Shown here one piece after another: positions 18,577-26,243 of a stretch of DNA of 64,000 bases; position 1 is the stretch's first letter, and each line of letters opens with the position of its first letter. The notes below the pieces were generated by a model. That model was not told the origin of the DNA. It did no database searches and saw only the letters and a program-made list of their open reading frames with translations. Origin of the DNA: Polaribacter sp. (lineage in GTDB: Bacteria > Bacteroidota > Bacteroidia > Flavobacteriales > Flavobacteriaceae); NCBI GenBank assembly GCA_029245785.1, contig JAQWOR010000077.1, forward strand, positions 62,001 through 126,000, given 5' to 3'. The translations under genes were made by a program, and so were the position numbers.

Positions 18577-18888
18577 TTAACCGTTTGTTCTTTTAAGTCT
18601 CATTTTTTTATTTAGCTTTTTAATTCCAATAATTGCTGTAGCTCCTCCTAAAAAAGAGACAATACTATTTATCAAAAATAATAGCAAATCAAGGTTTCCA
18701 GACTGCATTATAGAAATAGGATCAAAGCCTAATCGCCCAAAAAATTTAATCAACAATACACTTCCAAAAACACCCGCAATTGTGTTTCCAATAATTCCAA
18801 AAGAGTATTTTTTAAAAATTAAACCTGTTAGGTTTGCACCAATGATTCCTATAAGTATGCTAATTAATGAAATTAAAGTATCTGTCAT
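18577..18888 (-). CDS. Small membrane protein of the cyd operon, unrecognised
   Basis: A 103-residue, three-segment hydrophobic protein: residues 4-24, 31-50 and about 68-90, with a basic C-terminal tail (KKLNKKMRLKRTNG). The glycine spacing (GIIGANLTGLIFKKYSFGIIGNTIAGVFG) is reminiscent of GlsB/YeaQ-type small membrane proteins, but I do not recognise the family firmly. It starts 12 bases after cydB and is probably co-transcribed with cydAB. It is longer than the single-helix CydX subunit, so it is not a standard oxidase subunit. Confidence 0.65.
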   Translation of the reverse strand: MTDTLISLISILIGIIGANLTGLIFKKYSFGIIGNTIAGVFGSVLLIKFFGRLGFDPISIMQSGNLDLLLFLINSIVSFLGGATAIIGIKKLNKKMRLKRTNG

Positions 18889-18900
18889 TTTAAGGGGTGT

Positions 18901-19974
18901 CTAATGGCCATAATCCATCTTGTCTATTTTGCCTCCAAGTAATCTTTTTTGAATAATAAGATAGCAAAACAGTAACAAAAAACCAATAACTCCCCAAGAT
19001 AACGCAACAGAGAGTCCGTATTGAGATGCAGAGGTGTTGTATATAGTTAGTGATTCATTTATCAAATTTCTTGAGGGTAAAATAACCGGAAACATGGATG
19101 CAAGAGAAGAGGTTATGCCTCCAAAAATTAACAATGATGACAAGGCAAATCGATGAAAATCTTTTTTGATTCTTTTGACAAAAAACAAGCCAAATAAACC
19201 GAACAAATAAAGAGCCGGAAATAGCATTAAAAAAGGGTTTTCGATAAAATTATTTAATGCCTTTGGGTTGATGGTTTTCCAAACTATTAAAGAAAAAATA
19301 GTCAATCCTAAAAGCACAAGATTTAGTCTAAATATAATTGTCTTAAGTTGGTTGTTTATTGATGAGTTGGTTTTTAATATAATCCAATTTGCTCCATGAA
19401 TTGCAAATGTTATTACCGCTATGATCCCTATAATAATTGTAAACCAATCTATAACTCCTGGATTTTCTGTAATTGGGCTAAAATCACTATTCCAAAGGGG
19501 TAAGAAAAAATAGTGCCCTTCATAAGCAGCTACTCCATTTTGAATTCCTCCTAGATTAACACCTCTAAGTATATTTCCTATTGTAATTCCAAAAAATAAT
19601 GCCAATAATAAACTAGACACCCCAAAAGCTTTGTCCCAAATGTCTTTCCACATTTGATAATTAAACTGCCCCCTAAACTCAAGCCCAATTGCTCTGAAAA
19701 TCATCAACCATAAAACAATAATTAAAGGAAGGTAAAACCCACTAAAAAAAACTGCGTAAAAAGTTGGAAAGGCCATAAATAACATTCCTCCTGCTACAAC
19801 TAGCCATACTTCATTAGAGTCCCAAAACAGCCCTGCTGATTTTGCAATTACCACTTTGTCTTCTTCTTTTTTCGCAACAAATAAATGAATAATTCCTGCT
19901 CCAAAATCATATCCGTCCAAAATAAAAAACACCACTAAAACAATCGTAATTATTAAATACCAAAATATTTCCAT
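18901..19974 (-). CDS. cydB: Cytochrome bd quinol oxidase subunit II
   Basis: The partner subunit of the bd oxidase, 357 residues with about nine membrane helices. It opens with IFWYLIITIVLVVFFILDGYDFGAGI, whose DGYDFG motif is the family hallmark. It continues with LFWDSNEVWLVVAGGMLFMAFPTFYA and a later GANW segment. It starts 3 bases after cydA. The complex reduces oxygen to water with electrons from quinol without pumping protons, and bd oxidases generally resist sulfide, which suits the neighbouring sulfide-oxidation genes. Confidence 0.96.
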   Translation of the reverse strand: MEIFWYLIITIVLVVFFILDGYDFGAGIIHLFVAKKEEDKVVIAKSAGLFWDSNEVWLVVAGGMLFMAFPTFYAVFFSGFYLPLIIVLWLMIFRAIGLEFRGQFNYQMWKDIWDKAFGVSSLLLALFFGITIGNILRGVNLGGIQNGVAAYEGHYFFLPLWNSDFSPITENPGVIDWFTIIIGIIAVITFAIHGANWIILKTNSSINNQLKTIIFRLNLVLLGLTIFSLIVWKTINPKALNNFIENPFLMLFPALYLFGLFGLFFVKRIKKDFHRFALSSLLIFGGITSSLASMFPVILPSRNLINESLTIYNTSASQYGLSVALSWGVIGFLLLFCYLIIQKRLLGGKIDKMDYGH

Positions 19975-19977
19975 AGC

Positions 19978-21309
19978 TTAATGTTTAAGGGGTTTAGGGC
20001 CTTCGTGAATGGTTTTTCCAACCAACACTAAAAAGAGCAATCCTAACAACATATACAGAGCTACAAACCCTAATAAAGTAAATAAGGTATTCCCAGATGA
20101 TACCGTTGGCGAGATCCCTTCGCTTGTTTTTAATAAACCATAGACTAAATAAGGCTGTCTTCCTAGCTCTGCTACATACCAACCTGTAATATTTGCTATG
20201 TATGGAAATGGAACCAAAAACATAATTATCCAAAGTAATGGTTTCATGGAGAACAGTTTTTTTCGCCATAAAAAGAACTGTGCTAACAGCATTATTCCAA
20301 TAAAGATAGTTCCTAACCCAACCATAATATGATACGAATAATAAAGCGCAGGAATATTATCTGGTAATTCTTCTTTGTCAAACTGATCCATTCCTAGAAT
20401 TTGTTTGTCCCAGTCTTGATATGTTAAAAAGCTAAGAACGTTTGGAACTGCAATTTTATTATCCAATTTTTTTTCTAGCATATTTGGCTGTCCAATTAGC
20501 ACAATTTCTGCACCTGCATTTTCAGTTTCAAAAATTCCTTCCATCGCTGCAAAAGAAGCAGGTTGATACTTCGCTACGTTTTTCGCATTCCAATCTCCTG
20601 TTGGAAAAGCGAGTAATATGGTTGAAAAAACTCCAAAAACAACTCCTGTTTTTAAAAATAATTTTCCGTAATCTTCTTGTTTTTTTCTTAAAATATAAAA
20701 TGCTCCAATACTAGAAACTACAAAAGAAGAAGTTACTAAAGACGCTAATTGATTATGTAAAAATGCTGGCAACAACCAAGGATTGCTAAAAAGTGCTGAG
20801 AAATTTTCTAAAACATACTTTCCGTTGTCTAAAATTTCATATCCTACAGGGTGTTGCATCCAGGCGTTTGTGGCAAGGATAAAATATCCGCTCGCCCAAG
20901 ATCCCAAGAAAACGAAAAAGCCAGTCAAAAAATGCAGTTTTTGTCCCATTAGCTTCTCTCCAAAAATAAATAAGGCCAAGAAAGACGATTCTAAGAAAAA
21001 AGAAAACATTCCTTCCATCGCTAACGTTTGTCCGATAATCCCTCCTGTAAGTTCAGAAAATTTCGCCCAATTTGTACCAAACTGAAACTCCATAGGTATT
21101 CCTGTAATCACACCCATGGTAAAATTAACAGCAAAAATTTTCATAAAAAACTTTGCCGCATTATTATACTTTTCAATTGTTGTTCTTAAATACTTCCATT
21201 TAAAATAAACTATCATTAAAGATAGTCCCATTGTCAATTGAGGGAATATATAATGAAATGTAATGGTAAACGCAAATTGCAACCTGTCATAAAAAAGCAT
21301 GTCTTCCAT
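19978..21309 (-). CDS. cydA: Cytochrome bd quinol oxidase subunit I, short Q-loop type
   Basis: The catalytic haem-bearing subunit. Expected ligands are present: His19 (high-spin haem b), His185 and Met329 (haem b558), with Glu99 and Glu107 in the AMEGMFSFFLESSF helix and the GRQPYLVYG motif near 383-391. At 443 residues it lacks the long Q-loop insertion of the E. coli enzyme, as in cyanide-insensitive-type oxidases. It leads the operon cydA-cydB-103-residue protein. The -7 element at 21332-21339 has a degenerate copy of the island operator at the same distance seen elsewhere. It would pass electrons from sulfide oxidation to oxygen. Confidence 0.96.
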   Translation of the reverse strand: MEDMLFYDRLQFAFTITFHYIFPQLTMGLSLMIVYFKWKYLRTTIEKYNNAAKFFMKIFAVNFTMGVITGIPMEFQFGTNWAKFSELTGGIIGQTLAMEGMFSFFLESSFLALFIFGEKLMGQKLHFLTGFFVFLGSWASGYFILATNAWMQHPVGYEILDNGKYVLENFSALFSNPWLLPAFLHNQLASLVTSSFVVSSIGAFYILRKKQEDYGKLFLKTGVVFGVFSTILLAFPTGDWNAKNVAKYQPASFAAMEGIFETENAGAEIVLIGQPNMLEKKLDNKIAVPNVLSFLTYQDWDKQILGMDQFDKEELPDNIPALYYSYHIMVGLGTIFIGIMLLAQFFLWRKKLFSMKPLLWIIMFLVPFPYIANITGWYVAELGRQPYLVYGLLKTSEGISPTVSSGNTLFTLLGFVALYMLLGLLFLVLVGKTIHEGPKPLKH

Positions 21310-21331
21310 ATCTGGAATTTTTTAAATTAGG

Positions 21332-21375
21332 CAAAGATAATGCTTCTTTTTTTCTTGCTTTGCAATACAAGTTAC
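21332..21375 (-). promoter_or_regulatory. cydA promoter with degenerate GTAAC palindrome
   Basis: The minus strand reads TATCTTTG at 21332-21339, a perfect -7 element 22 bases before the cydA start. GCAATACAAGTTAC at 21362-21375 keeps one full half-site (GTTAC) and part of the other, and its centre is again 36.5 bp away. The conserved distance is the main reason for proposing shared regulation; the sequence match alone is weak. Confidence 0.45.
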
Positions 21376-21392
21376 AGAATAATTAATCCTGT

Positions 21393-21989
21393 TTATTTGG
21401 GCTTTTTAATGAATGTTATACTCCAAATTCCTCTTACTTCATTCGCTGCATATCCAACCGCTTTGTCTTCTGGGTACAATTTTTTTATCTCCGAAAAAAC
21501 TGTTGGTTGAAGTTCTTTTTCTAACGTTCCGTGGCACTGTAAACACATCCCGTTGGTGATAATGGGTGCATAAAATGTTACTTTATCTCCATTGTCTTTT
21601 ACAAAAGGGTTTATTTTTTGCTTGTTTAAAACCTTCGTTTTAAATGATGTAATGTGTTTTAGCTCTTCTGCATTTGCGGTGTTTTTTTTATTTCTCGGCT
21701 TATCAGAAACTCTTTTTATGCTAGCATTGTATAGTACCGACATGCTGTCTACCAAAGAATACGCATTGTTATTACAAAATTTTAAAGCAGCAATTGTCCC
21801 TTCTTTTTGGATTGCGGTCATTAAGTTTTTTCCTAATACCTTTTTTGTAGACAGCGCATATTGCTTTCCAATTAAGGCATACTCTTTTGTGGTTGGCTTT
21901 TTTGATTCTTTTTTGTCTCCTTTTTTTGAGGATATATTACAAGAAATCAATAAAGAAACAACAATAAATAAAGCTACGTTTTTTATCAT
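21393..21989 (-). CDS. DUF3365 (Tll0287-like) haem lipoprotein
   Basis: A 198-residue exported protein with lipobox LLISC (Cys17) and a c-type haem site MCLQCHG (Cys149, Cys152, His153) near the C-terminus. The middle (ALKFCNNNAYSLVDSM) and the APIITNGMCLQCHG ending match DUF3365/Tll0287-like haem domains, which are proposed redox or sensor modules. It is 32 bases downstream of sqr and probably in the same transcript. It may take electrons from periplasmic sulfur oxidation or act as a redox sensor; neither can be decided from sequence. Confidence 0.8.
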   Translation of the reverse strand: MIKNVALFIVVSLLISCNISSKKGDKKESKKPTTKEYALIGKQYALSTKKVLGKNLMTAIQKEGTIAALKFCNNNAYSLVDSMSVLYNASIKRVSDKPRNKKNTANAEELKHITSFKTKVLNKQKINPFVKDNGDKVTFYAPIITNGMCLQCHGTLEKELQPTVFSEIKKLYPEDKAVGYAANEVRGIWSITFIKKPK

Positions 21990-22021
21990 TTTTGGGTTTT
22001 TTGCTTCTTTTCTTAAAAAAA

Positions 22022-23269
22022 TTACACGTTTTCTCCTTTCATCATTTTATTCCAATACAAATACGGCAGCATGTATTTTTTAAGAATCCAAAGCCTCCAG
22101 TGTTCTTTAGAGGAGTCTTTGATTAGCAGTTGCTTTAACTTTGGGTCTGGAGTAAAATTGTTTTGATAATCAAACTCTGCTAAAAGCATTTTTCCATATC
22201 CTGTAACCAACGGACAAGAAGAATAGCCGTTGTACGAGTTATTAGAAGCTTCTTCTTTTTTCATTAGATGGAAAATATTTTCCATAACTATAGGCGCTTG
22301 TTTTCTGACAGCTGCTCCTGTTTTTGCGGTTGGTAAAGCGGCAACATCTCCCAAGCTAAAAATGTTAGAATATGTATTGTGCTGTAACGAATTAATATTC
22401 ACATCTACCCAGCCTTCCTTATTTAACAACCCTGATCCTTGTAAGAATTTTGGAGCAATAGAAGGGGGTGCTGTATGAAGCATATCAAAATGAATCCCTA
22501 CCAAATCTCCCTCTTTTGAAACCTCAATATCTTTGTGGTTTACCTCAGACACATTGTCTCCAATAGCATACCAAGCAATTTGTTTTTCTCCGTCAACTTT
22601 AACCAATTGATGTCCAAAACGCAAATTAATGTCTTTTTTGGCGTTTACTTTCATCAATGTATCAGCAATTGGTTCAACACCAAAAATAACACCTCCGTTG
22701 GTTGCAAAAACAACGTTGGTTTTGTTTCTTACTCCAGATTTTTGAAAATAATCTTCAGACATATACAACGCTTTTTGAGGCGCTCCTCCACATTTTATTG
22801 GTGTTGTTGGCTGTGTAAATAAAGCGGTTCCTCCTTTAAAGTTTTTAACCACATCCCAGGTATGTTTTGAGTTTGTATAATTACTACAAACAACCCCTTT
22901 GTCCCACGCTTCTTCCAAACCAGGCACCAAAGACAAGTCATACGCTATTCCAGGTGCTACAACCAAATAATCATACGTAATATCTCCGCTAGTCTTGGTA
23001 GAAACTGTGTTCGTTTCTGGAGCAACTCCAGACACAAAATCTTTTATCCAATTAACTCCTTGAGGAATAACACTTGCCATTGACCTGACTGTTTTGTCAT
23101 AATTAAAAGTGCCCGCTCCAGCTAAAGTCCATGCAGGTTGATAATAGTGTGTGTCTGAAGGTTCAACAATACCAATATCTATGGTTCTATCTTTCTTAAG
23201 CATTTGTGCTGCAACCATAATTCCTGCAGTACCTCCTCCTATAATTAATACTTGATGATGTGTGTTCAT
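22022..23269 (-). CDS. sqr: Sulfide:quinone oxidoreductase (SQOR-like)
   Basis: An FAD enzyme that oxidises sulfide to protein-bound sulfane sulfur, hands it to a thiol acceptor and reduces quinone. The 415 residues include the FAD motif IIGGGTAGIMVA (9-20) and HYYQPAWTLAGAG (41-53). TPIKCGGAPQKALYMSEDYF carries Cys160 and GYSSCPLVTGYGKML carries Cys352, the two cysteines that bridge sulfur in human-type SQOR. The C-terminal WRLWILKKYMLPYLYWNKM is the expected amphipathic membrane anchor. The sequence is closer to mitochondrial SQOR than to classic phototroph SQRs. Its promoter carries a perfect island palindrome. Confidence 0.95.
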   Translation of the reverse strand: MNTHHQVLIIGGGTAGIMVAAQMLKKDRTIDIGIVEPSDTHYYQPAWTLAGAGTFNYDKTVRSMASVIPQGVNWIKDFVSGVAPETNTVSTKTSGDITYDYLVVAPGIAYDLSLVPGLEEAWDKGVVCSNYTNSKHTWDVVKNFKGGTALFTQPTTPIKCGGAPQKALYMSEDYFQKSGVRNKTNVVFATNGGVIFGVEPIADTLMKVNAKKDINLRFGHQLVKVDGEKQIAWYAIGDNVSEVNHKDIEVSKEGDLVGIHFDMLHTAPPSIAPKFLQGSGLLNKEGWVDVNINSLQHNTYSNIFSLGDVAALPTAKTGAAVRKQAPIVMENIFHLMKKEEASNNSYNGYSSCPLVTGYGKMLLAEFDYQNNFTPDPKLKQLLIKDSSKEHWRLWILKKYMLPYLYWNKMMKGENV

Positions 23270-23307
23270 AATTCAATTGCTTTTTAGTCTGCTATAATAA
23301 AACTTGA

Positions 23308-23351
23308 TAAAAATACCTTAATCCCTTTTAATATTTGGTAACATTTGTTAC
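23308..23351 (-). promoter_or_regulatory. sqr promoter with perfect operator
   Basis: GTAACATTTGTTAC (23338-23351) is an uninterrupted inverted repeat. On the minus strand, TATTTTTA (23308-23315) is a near-consensus -7 element, with its end 36.5 bp from the operator centre, about 39 bases upstream of the sqr ATG. Confidence 0.72.
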
Positions 23352-23446
23352 AGCGAGCGGTTTTTATTCTGAATGCTTGACAAGTATTATTAGCATTCCT
23401 TAGAGTTTCTCTTACATAAAACAACCTGTTGTGTTTTGAAAACACT

Positions 23447-23460
23447 ATAACATTTGTTAC
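23447..23460. promoter_or_regulatory. Extra GTAAC palindrome between sqr and soxC
   Basis: ATAACATTTGTTAC differs from the sqr operator at one position. On the minus strand the sequence at the usual distance (23417-23424, TTGTTTTA) is only a poor -7 element, and none is seen on the plus strand. It may be an auxiliary site for looping or cooperative binding. Confidence 0.5.
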
Positions 23461-23544
23461 ATTTAACAATGTTAAAAAACCCAGACTGTAAACGCTCTGC
23501 TTTATTAGATAGCTGTTTTAAAAAATTGTCTTTTGAGGGTCTTT

Positions 23545-23588
23545 GTAACAATTGTCACAAAAGAACTCGGTATATAGTTCTATTTTTA
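23545..23588 (+). promoter_or_regulatory. soxC operon promoter with operator
   Basis: GTAACAATTGTCAC (23545-23558) is followed by TATTTTTA (23581-23588), whose end is exactly 36.5 bp from the operator centre. The -7 sequence is identical to that of sqr, and the ATG is 20 bases further on. This mirrors on the plus strand the arrangement seen at the minus-strand island promoters. Confidence 0.72.
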
Positions 23589-23608
23589 ACCAAATCTAAA
23601 CCCTAGGC

Positions 23609-24835
23609 ATGAGTATGGATAGAAGGAAATTTATAACAAAAACAGCCTTAAGTTCTTTGGCAACTCTTATAGGAGTAGAAATTGTTTTTGGCAAAAATAT
23701 GCTACGAGATTATCAGCCTTTAGCATTACAAGGTCCTGATCCTTTTAAATTATTTAAAAAGGACTCGGAAATGATTGTTTTGAATGACAAACCATGGAAT
23801 ATAGAAGCCAAGGCACATTTATTAGACGATAAAATTACTCCTAATAAATATATGTTTGTCCGAAACAATGGCTTGATTCCAGAGGAGATTGATGTAAAAA
23901 ACTGGACACTTGTTATTGACGGAGAATCTGTTGTGCGTCAAAAAAAATATACTTTATCTGACTTAAAATCAAAATTTAAACAGCATACCTATCAGCTTAC
24001 ACTCGAGTGTGGCGGAAACGGAAGAAGTGAATTTAACCCGCCTGCAAAAGGAAATCAATGGACCATTGGAGCGATATCTTGTGCAACTTGGACAGGCGTT
24101 AGACTAAGAGATGTTTTAGAAGATGCCGGAATTAAAAACAGCGCAGTATATATTGGTTACCATTCTGCAGACACCCATTTAAGTAGAGATCCTAAAAAAG
24201 AACCTATTTCTAGAGGCGCCCCAATGATAAAAGCATTGCAAGATGAAACCTTATTGGCCTTTAAAATGAACGGAAAAGACATTCCTTTGGCGCATGGGTA
24301 TCCTTTGCGGTTAGTTGCTGGCGGTTGGCCTGCATCGGTTTCTGGAAAATGGATAGAACGAATTAGCATACGAAACAAGGTGCACGATGGTGCAAAAATG
24401 ACTGGCACCGCTTATAGAGTTCCTTGCAATTCTGTTGCTCCAGGAACAAAAGTAGGTGATAAAGAAATGTGTATTATTGAATCTATGCCTGTAAAATCTC
24501 TCATTACATTTCCAAAATCAGGAGCGGTTATTCATAAAAAAGACACCCTAAAAATTAGAGGACATGCTTGGGCAGGAGAATTAGAAGTTTCTAATATGGA
24601 AACATCTATTGATTTTGGTGCCACCTGGCAGAAATGCCTGTTAGAAAAGCCTGTAAATCGTTTAGCTTGGCAACATTTTTCTACAAGTATTCATTTTCCT
24701 AAAAAGGGGTATTATGAAATTTGGGCAAGGGCTACAGACAGCAACAACGAAGCGCAGCCGATGGTGCTTCCAGGATGGAATCCAAAAGGATATTTAAACA
24801 ATGCCTGCCATAGAATCGCTATAAAAGTAACGTAA
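23609..24835 (+). CDS. Sulfite dehydrogenase, SoxC/SorA-type molybdopterin subunit
   Basis: A periplasmic molybdenum enzyme that oxidises sulfite to sulfate or acts as the sulfur dehydrogenase of a Sox-like system. The N-terminus MSMDRRKFITKTALSSLATL is a twin-arginine-type signal. Cys134 in LTLECGGNGRSEF is the expected molybdenum ligand; MTGTAYRVP and a C-terminal Mo-cofactor dimerisation domain (IRGHAWAGELEVSNMETS, DFGATWQKC) follow. The 408 residues fit the family. Other sox genes (soxXA, YZ, B) are not in the window, so sulfite is the likeliest substrate. It heads a four-gene operon; the next gene, one base downstream, encodes its probable cytochrome. Confidence 0.9.
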   Translation: MSMDRRKFITKTALSSLATLIGVEIVFGKNMLRDYQPLALQGPDPFKLFKKDSEMIVLNDKPWNIEAKAHLLDDKITPNKYMFVRNNGLIPEEIDVKNWTLVIDGESVVRQKKYTLSDLKSKFKQHTYQLTLECGGNGRSEFNPPAKGNQWTIGAISCATWTGVRLRDVLEDAGIKNSAVYIGYHSADTHLSRDPKKEPISRGAPMIKALQDETLLAFKMNGKDIPLAHGYPLRLVAGGWPASVSGKWIERISIRNKVHDGAKMTGTAYRVPCNSVAPGTKVGDKEMCIIESMPVKSLITFPKSGAVIHKKDTLKIRGHAWAGELEVSNMETSIDFGATWQKCLLEKPVNRLAWQHFSTSIHFPKKGYYEIWARATDSNNEAQPMVLPGWNPKGYLNNACHRIAIKVT

Positions 24836-24836
24836 A

Positions 24837-25310
24837 ATGGCTGCCAATAAAGAATTTCAAAAGAAATTGAGAAAAGCTGAAAGGCTTGCTTATTTTGCTG
24901 GGTTTTTATTTGTAATTGCCGGTATTGGAGGGCTTTTTTTACTCTACGACCCTGATTTTTCCATTTTTCAAAAAAAACAAAACACCCTACTTTCTAATAA
25001 TATTGAAATTGATGAAGATCGAATCGAAAACGGAATCCACGTTCGCACCGGATTAATCGATGCTAAAGGCTTAATGACAGTGGTTACAAATTGTACCAAT
25101 TGTCATTCTGCAAAATTAGTTACTCAAAACAGAATGAGTGCTGAGCGCTGGAACGCTACGATTAAGTGGATGCAGGAAACACAAAACCTCTGGGAATTAG
25201 GTAGCAATCAAAAAGTAATTGTTGAATATCTCGTTGCTAATTATCCGCAAAAAGAAAAAGGAAGACGTGAACACTTAATGAACATAAACTGGTATGAATT
25301 GGAAAACTAA
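24837..25310 (+). CDS. Membrane-anchored c-type cytochrome partner of the sulfite dehydrogenase
   Basis: A 157-residue protein with one N-terminal membrane helix (about residues 19-37) and a single haem c site, CTNCH (Cys86, Cys89, His90). The following NRMSAERWNATIKWMQ resembles the SorB/SoxD-type cytochromes that accept electrons from the molybdenum subunit. It starts one base after the dehydrogenase gene and overlaps the next gene by 17 bases. It would carry electrons from sulfite towards the respiratory chain at the periplasmic face. Confidence 0.85.
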   Translation: MAANKEFQKKLRKAERLAYFAGFLFVIAGIGGLFLLYDPDFSIFQKKQNTLLSNNIEIDEDRIENGIHVRTGLIDAKGLMTVVTNCTNCHSAKLVTQNRMSAERWNATIKWMQETQNLWELGSNQKVIVEYLVANYPQKEKGRREHLMNINWYELEN

Positions 25311-26238
25311 CCTTCTGATTATGTTACTTGTTTTTTCTGCTTGTAAGCAAGAAAAAAAAGCAAAAAATAATCCGTCGAAAAACGATACAAAAAAAATAAC
25401 GAGCACTTACTTGATTGAAGTAGATGAACTTCAGGATATCATTGCTAGTGATGCTATTAAAATAGTTGATTTTAGAAAACCTGCCGTGTATGCAAAAGAA
25501 CACATACCAGGTGCCCTAAACATCTGGAGAACAGACATTGAAAGCCCTTCATATCCGTATAAAGGAATGATGGCCAGTAAACAACAGCTAGAAAATTTAT
25601 TTAGCAGCTTAGGAATTAAATCCGGACAAACACTCATTGTTTATGATGATATTGGATTGTGCGATGCTGCTCGTCTTTGGTGGGTTTTACAAAATTATGG
25701 CTATACAAATGTTCGTCTACTACATGGTGGAATTGCTGCTTGGAAAACCGCTAAAGGTACGGTTACAAATACAGAGACACCCATAAAAACATCTCATTTT
25801 AAACTTCCTAAAAACCCGCCTTTCAACTATTATGCTTCAAAAGAAGAGGTCTTAAAAGCAATAGAAAAGAAGCGCTTGCTAATCGATACCAGAACTCTGG
25901 ATGAGTTTACGGGTAAAATGCATAAAAAAGATGCCTTTAAAGGAGGTCGAATACCAACTAGTAAACGGGTAGATTGGGCAGAAGCAATAGCATATGCTAC
26001 TACAAAAAAAATGAAATCAAAAAAAGACTTAGAACAGATTTACAGCAGATTGACCTCGTCTAAAAATGATTCTATAATTGTTTATTGCCATAGCGGTGTA
26101 CGCTCTGCACACACAACCTTTGTACTTACTCAATTACTAGGATATAAACATGTAAAAAATTACGACGGCTCTTGGGTAGAATGGAGTCATTTTAAAGAAC
26201 TGCCCTTCAAACAAGATAGTTTAACAACAAAATTTTAA
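25294..26238 (+). CDS. Lipoprotein sulfurtransferase with two rhodanese domains
   Basis: A 314-residue SseA/thiosulfate-sulfurtransferase-like protein exported as a lipoprotein (LLVFSAC, Cys17). The first rhodanese domain (about 38-155) is structural and has an IVYDDIGLCDAARLWW region. The second (about 170-300) has the active loop with Cys265 in CHSGVRS. Family members pass sulfane sulfur from thiosulfate or mercaptopyruvate to thiols or cyanide; export is less usual and places it beside the periplasmic sulfite dehydrogenase. Sulfite is a product of rhodanese action on thiosulfate, so the two could act in series. That coupling is inferred. Confidence 0.87.
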   Translation: MNWKTNLLIMLLVFSACKQEKKAKNNPSKNDTKKITSTYLIEVDELQDIIASDAIKIVDFRKPAVYAKEHIPGALNIWRTDIESPSYPYKGMMASKQQLENLFSSLGIKSGQTLIVYDDIGLCDAARLWWVLQNYGYTNVRLLHGGIAAWKTAKGTVTNTETPIKTSHFKLPKNPPFNYYASKEEVLKAIEKKRLLIDTRTLDEFTGKMHKKDAFKGGRIPTSKRVDWAEAIAYATTKKMKSKKDLEQIYSRLTSSKNDSIIVYCHSGVRSAHTTFVLTQLLGYKHVKNYDGSWVEWSHFKELPFKQDSLTTKF

Positions 26239-26243
26239 CCCGT

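Larger units (their letters stand above)
23270..23608. promoter_or_regulatory. Divergent sqr/soxC control region (339 bases, no gene)
   Basis: This gap between two divergent operons contains three GTAAC-type palindromes: 23338-23351 (perfect), 23447-23460 (one mismatch) and 23545-23558 (one mismatch). The outer two are placed at the standard distance from the sqr and soxC promoters. The middle one matches no good promoter in either direction. A short open frame within 23284-23469 overlaps two of the sites and is not credible as a gene. Confidence 0.7.

Noticed and set aside
23284-23469. A 61-codon minus-strand frame upstream of sqr
   Set aside because: It overlaps two of the three operator palindromes and the sqr promoter region, has no recognisable motif and no plausible translation start signal. 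It is better read as control DNA.
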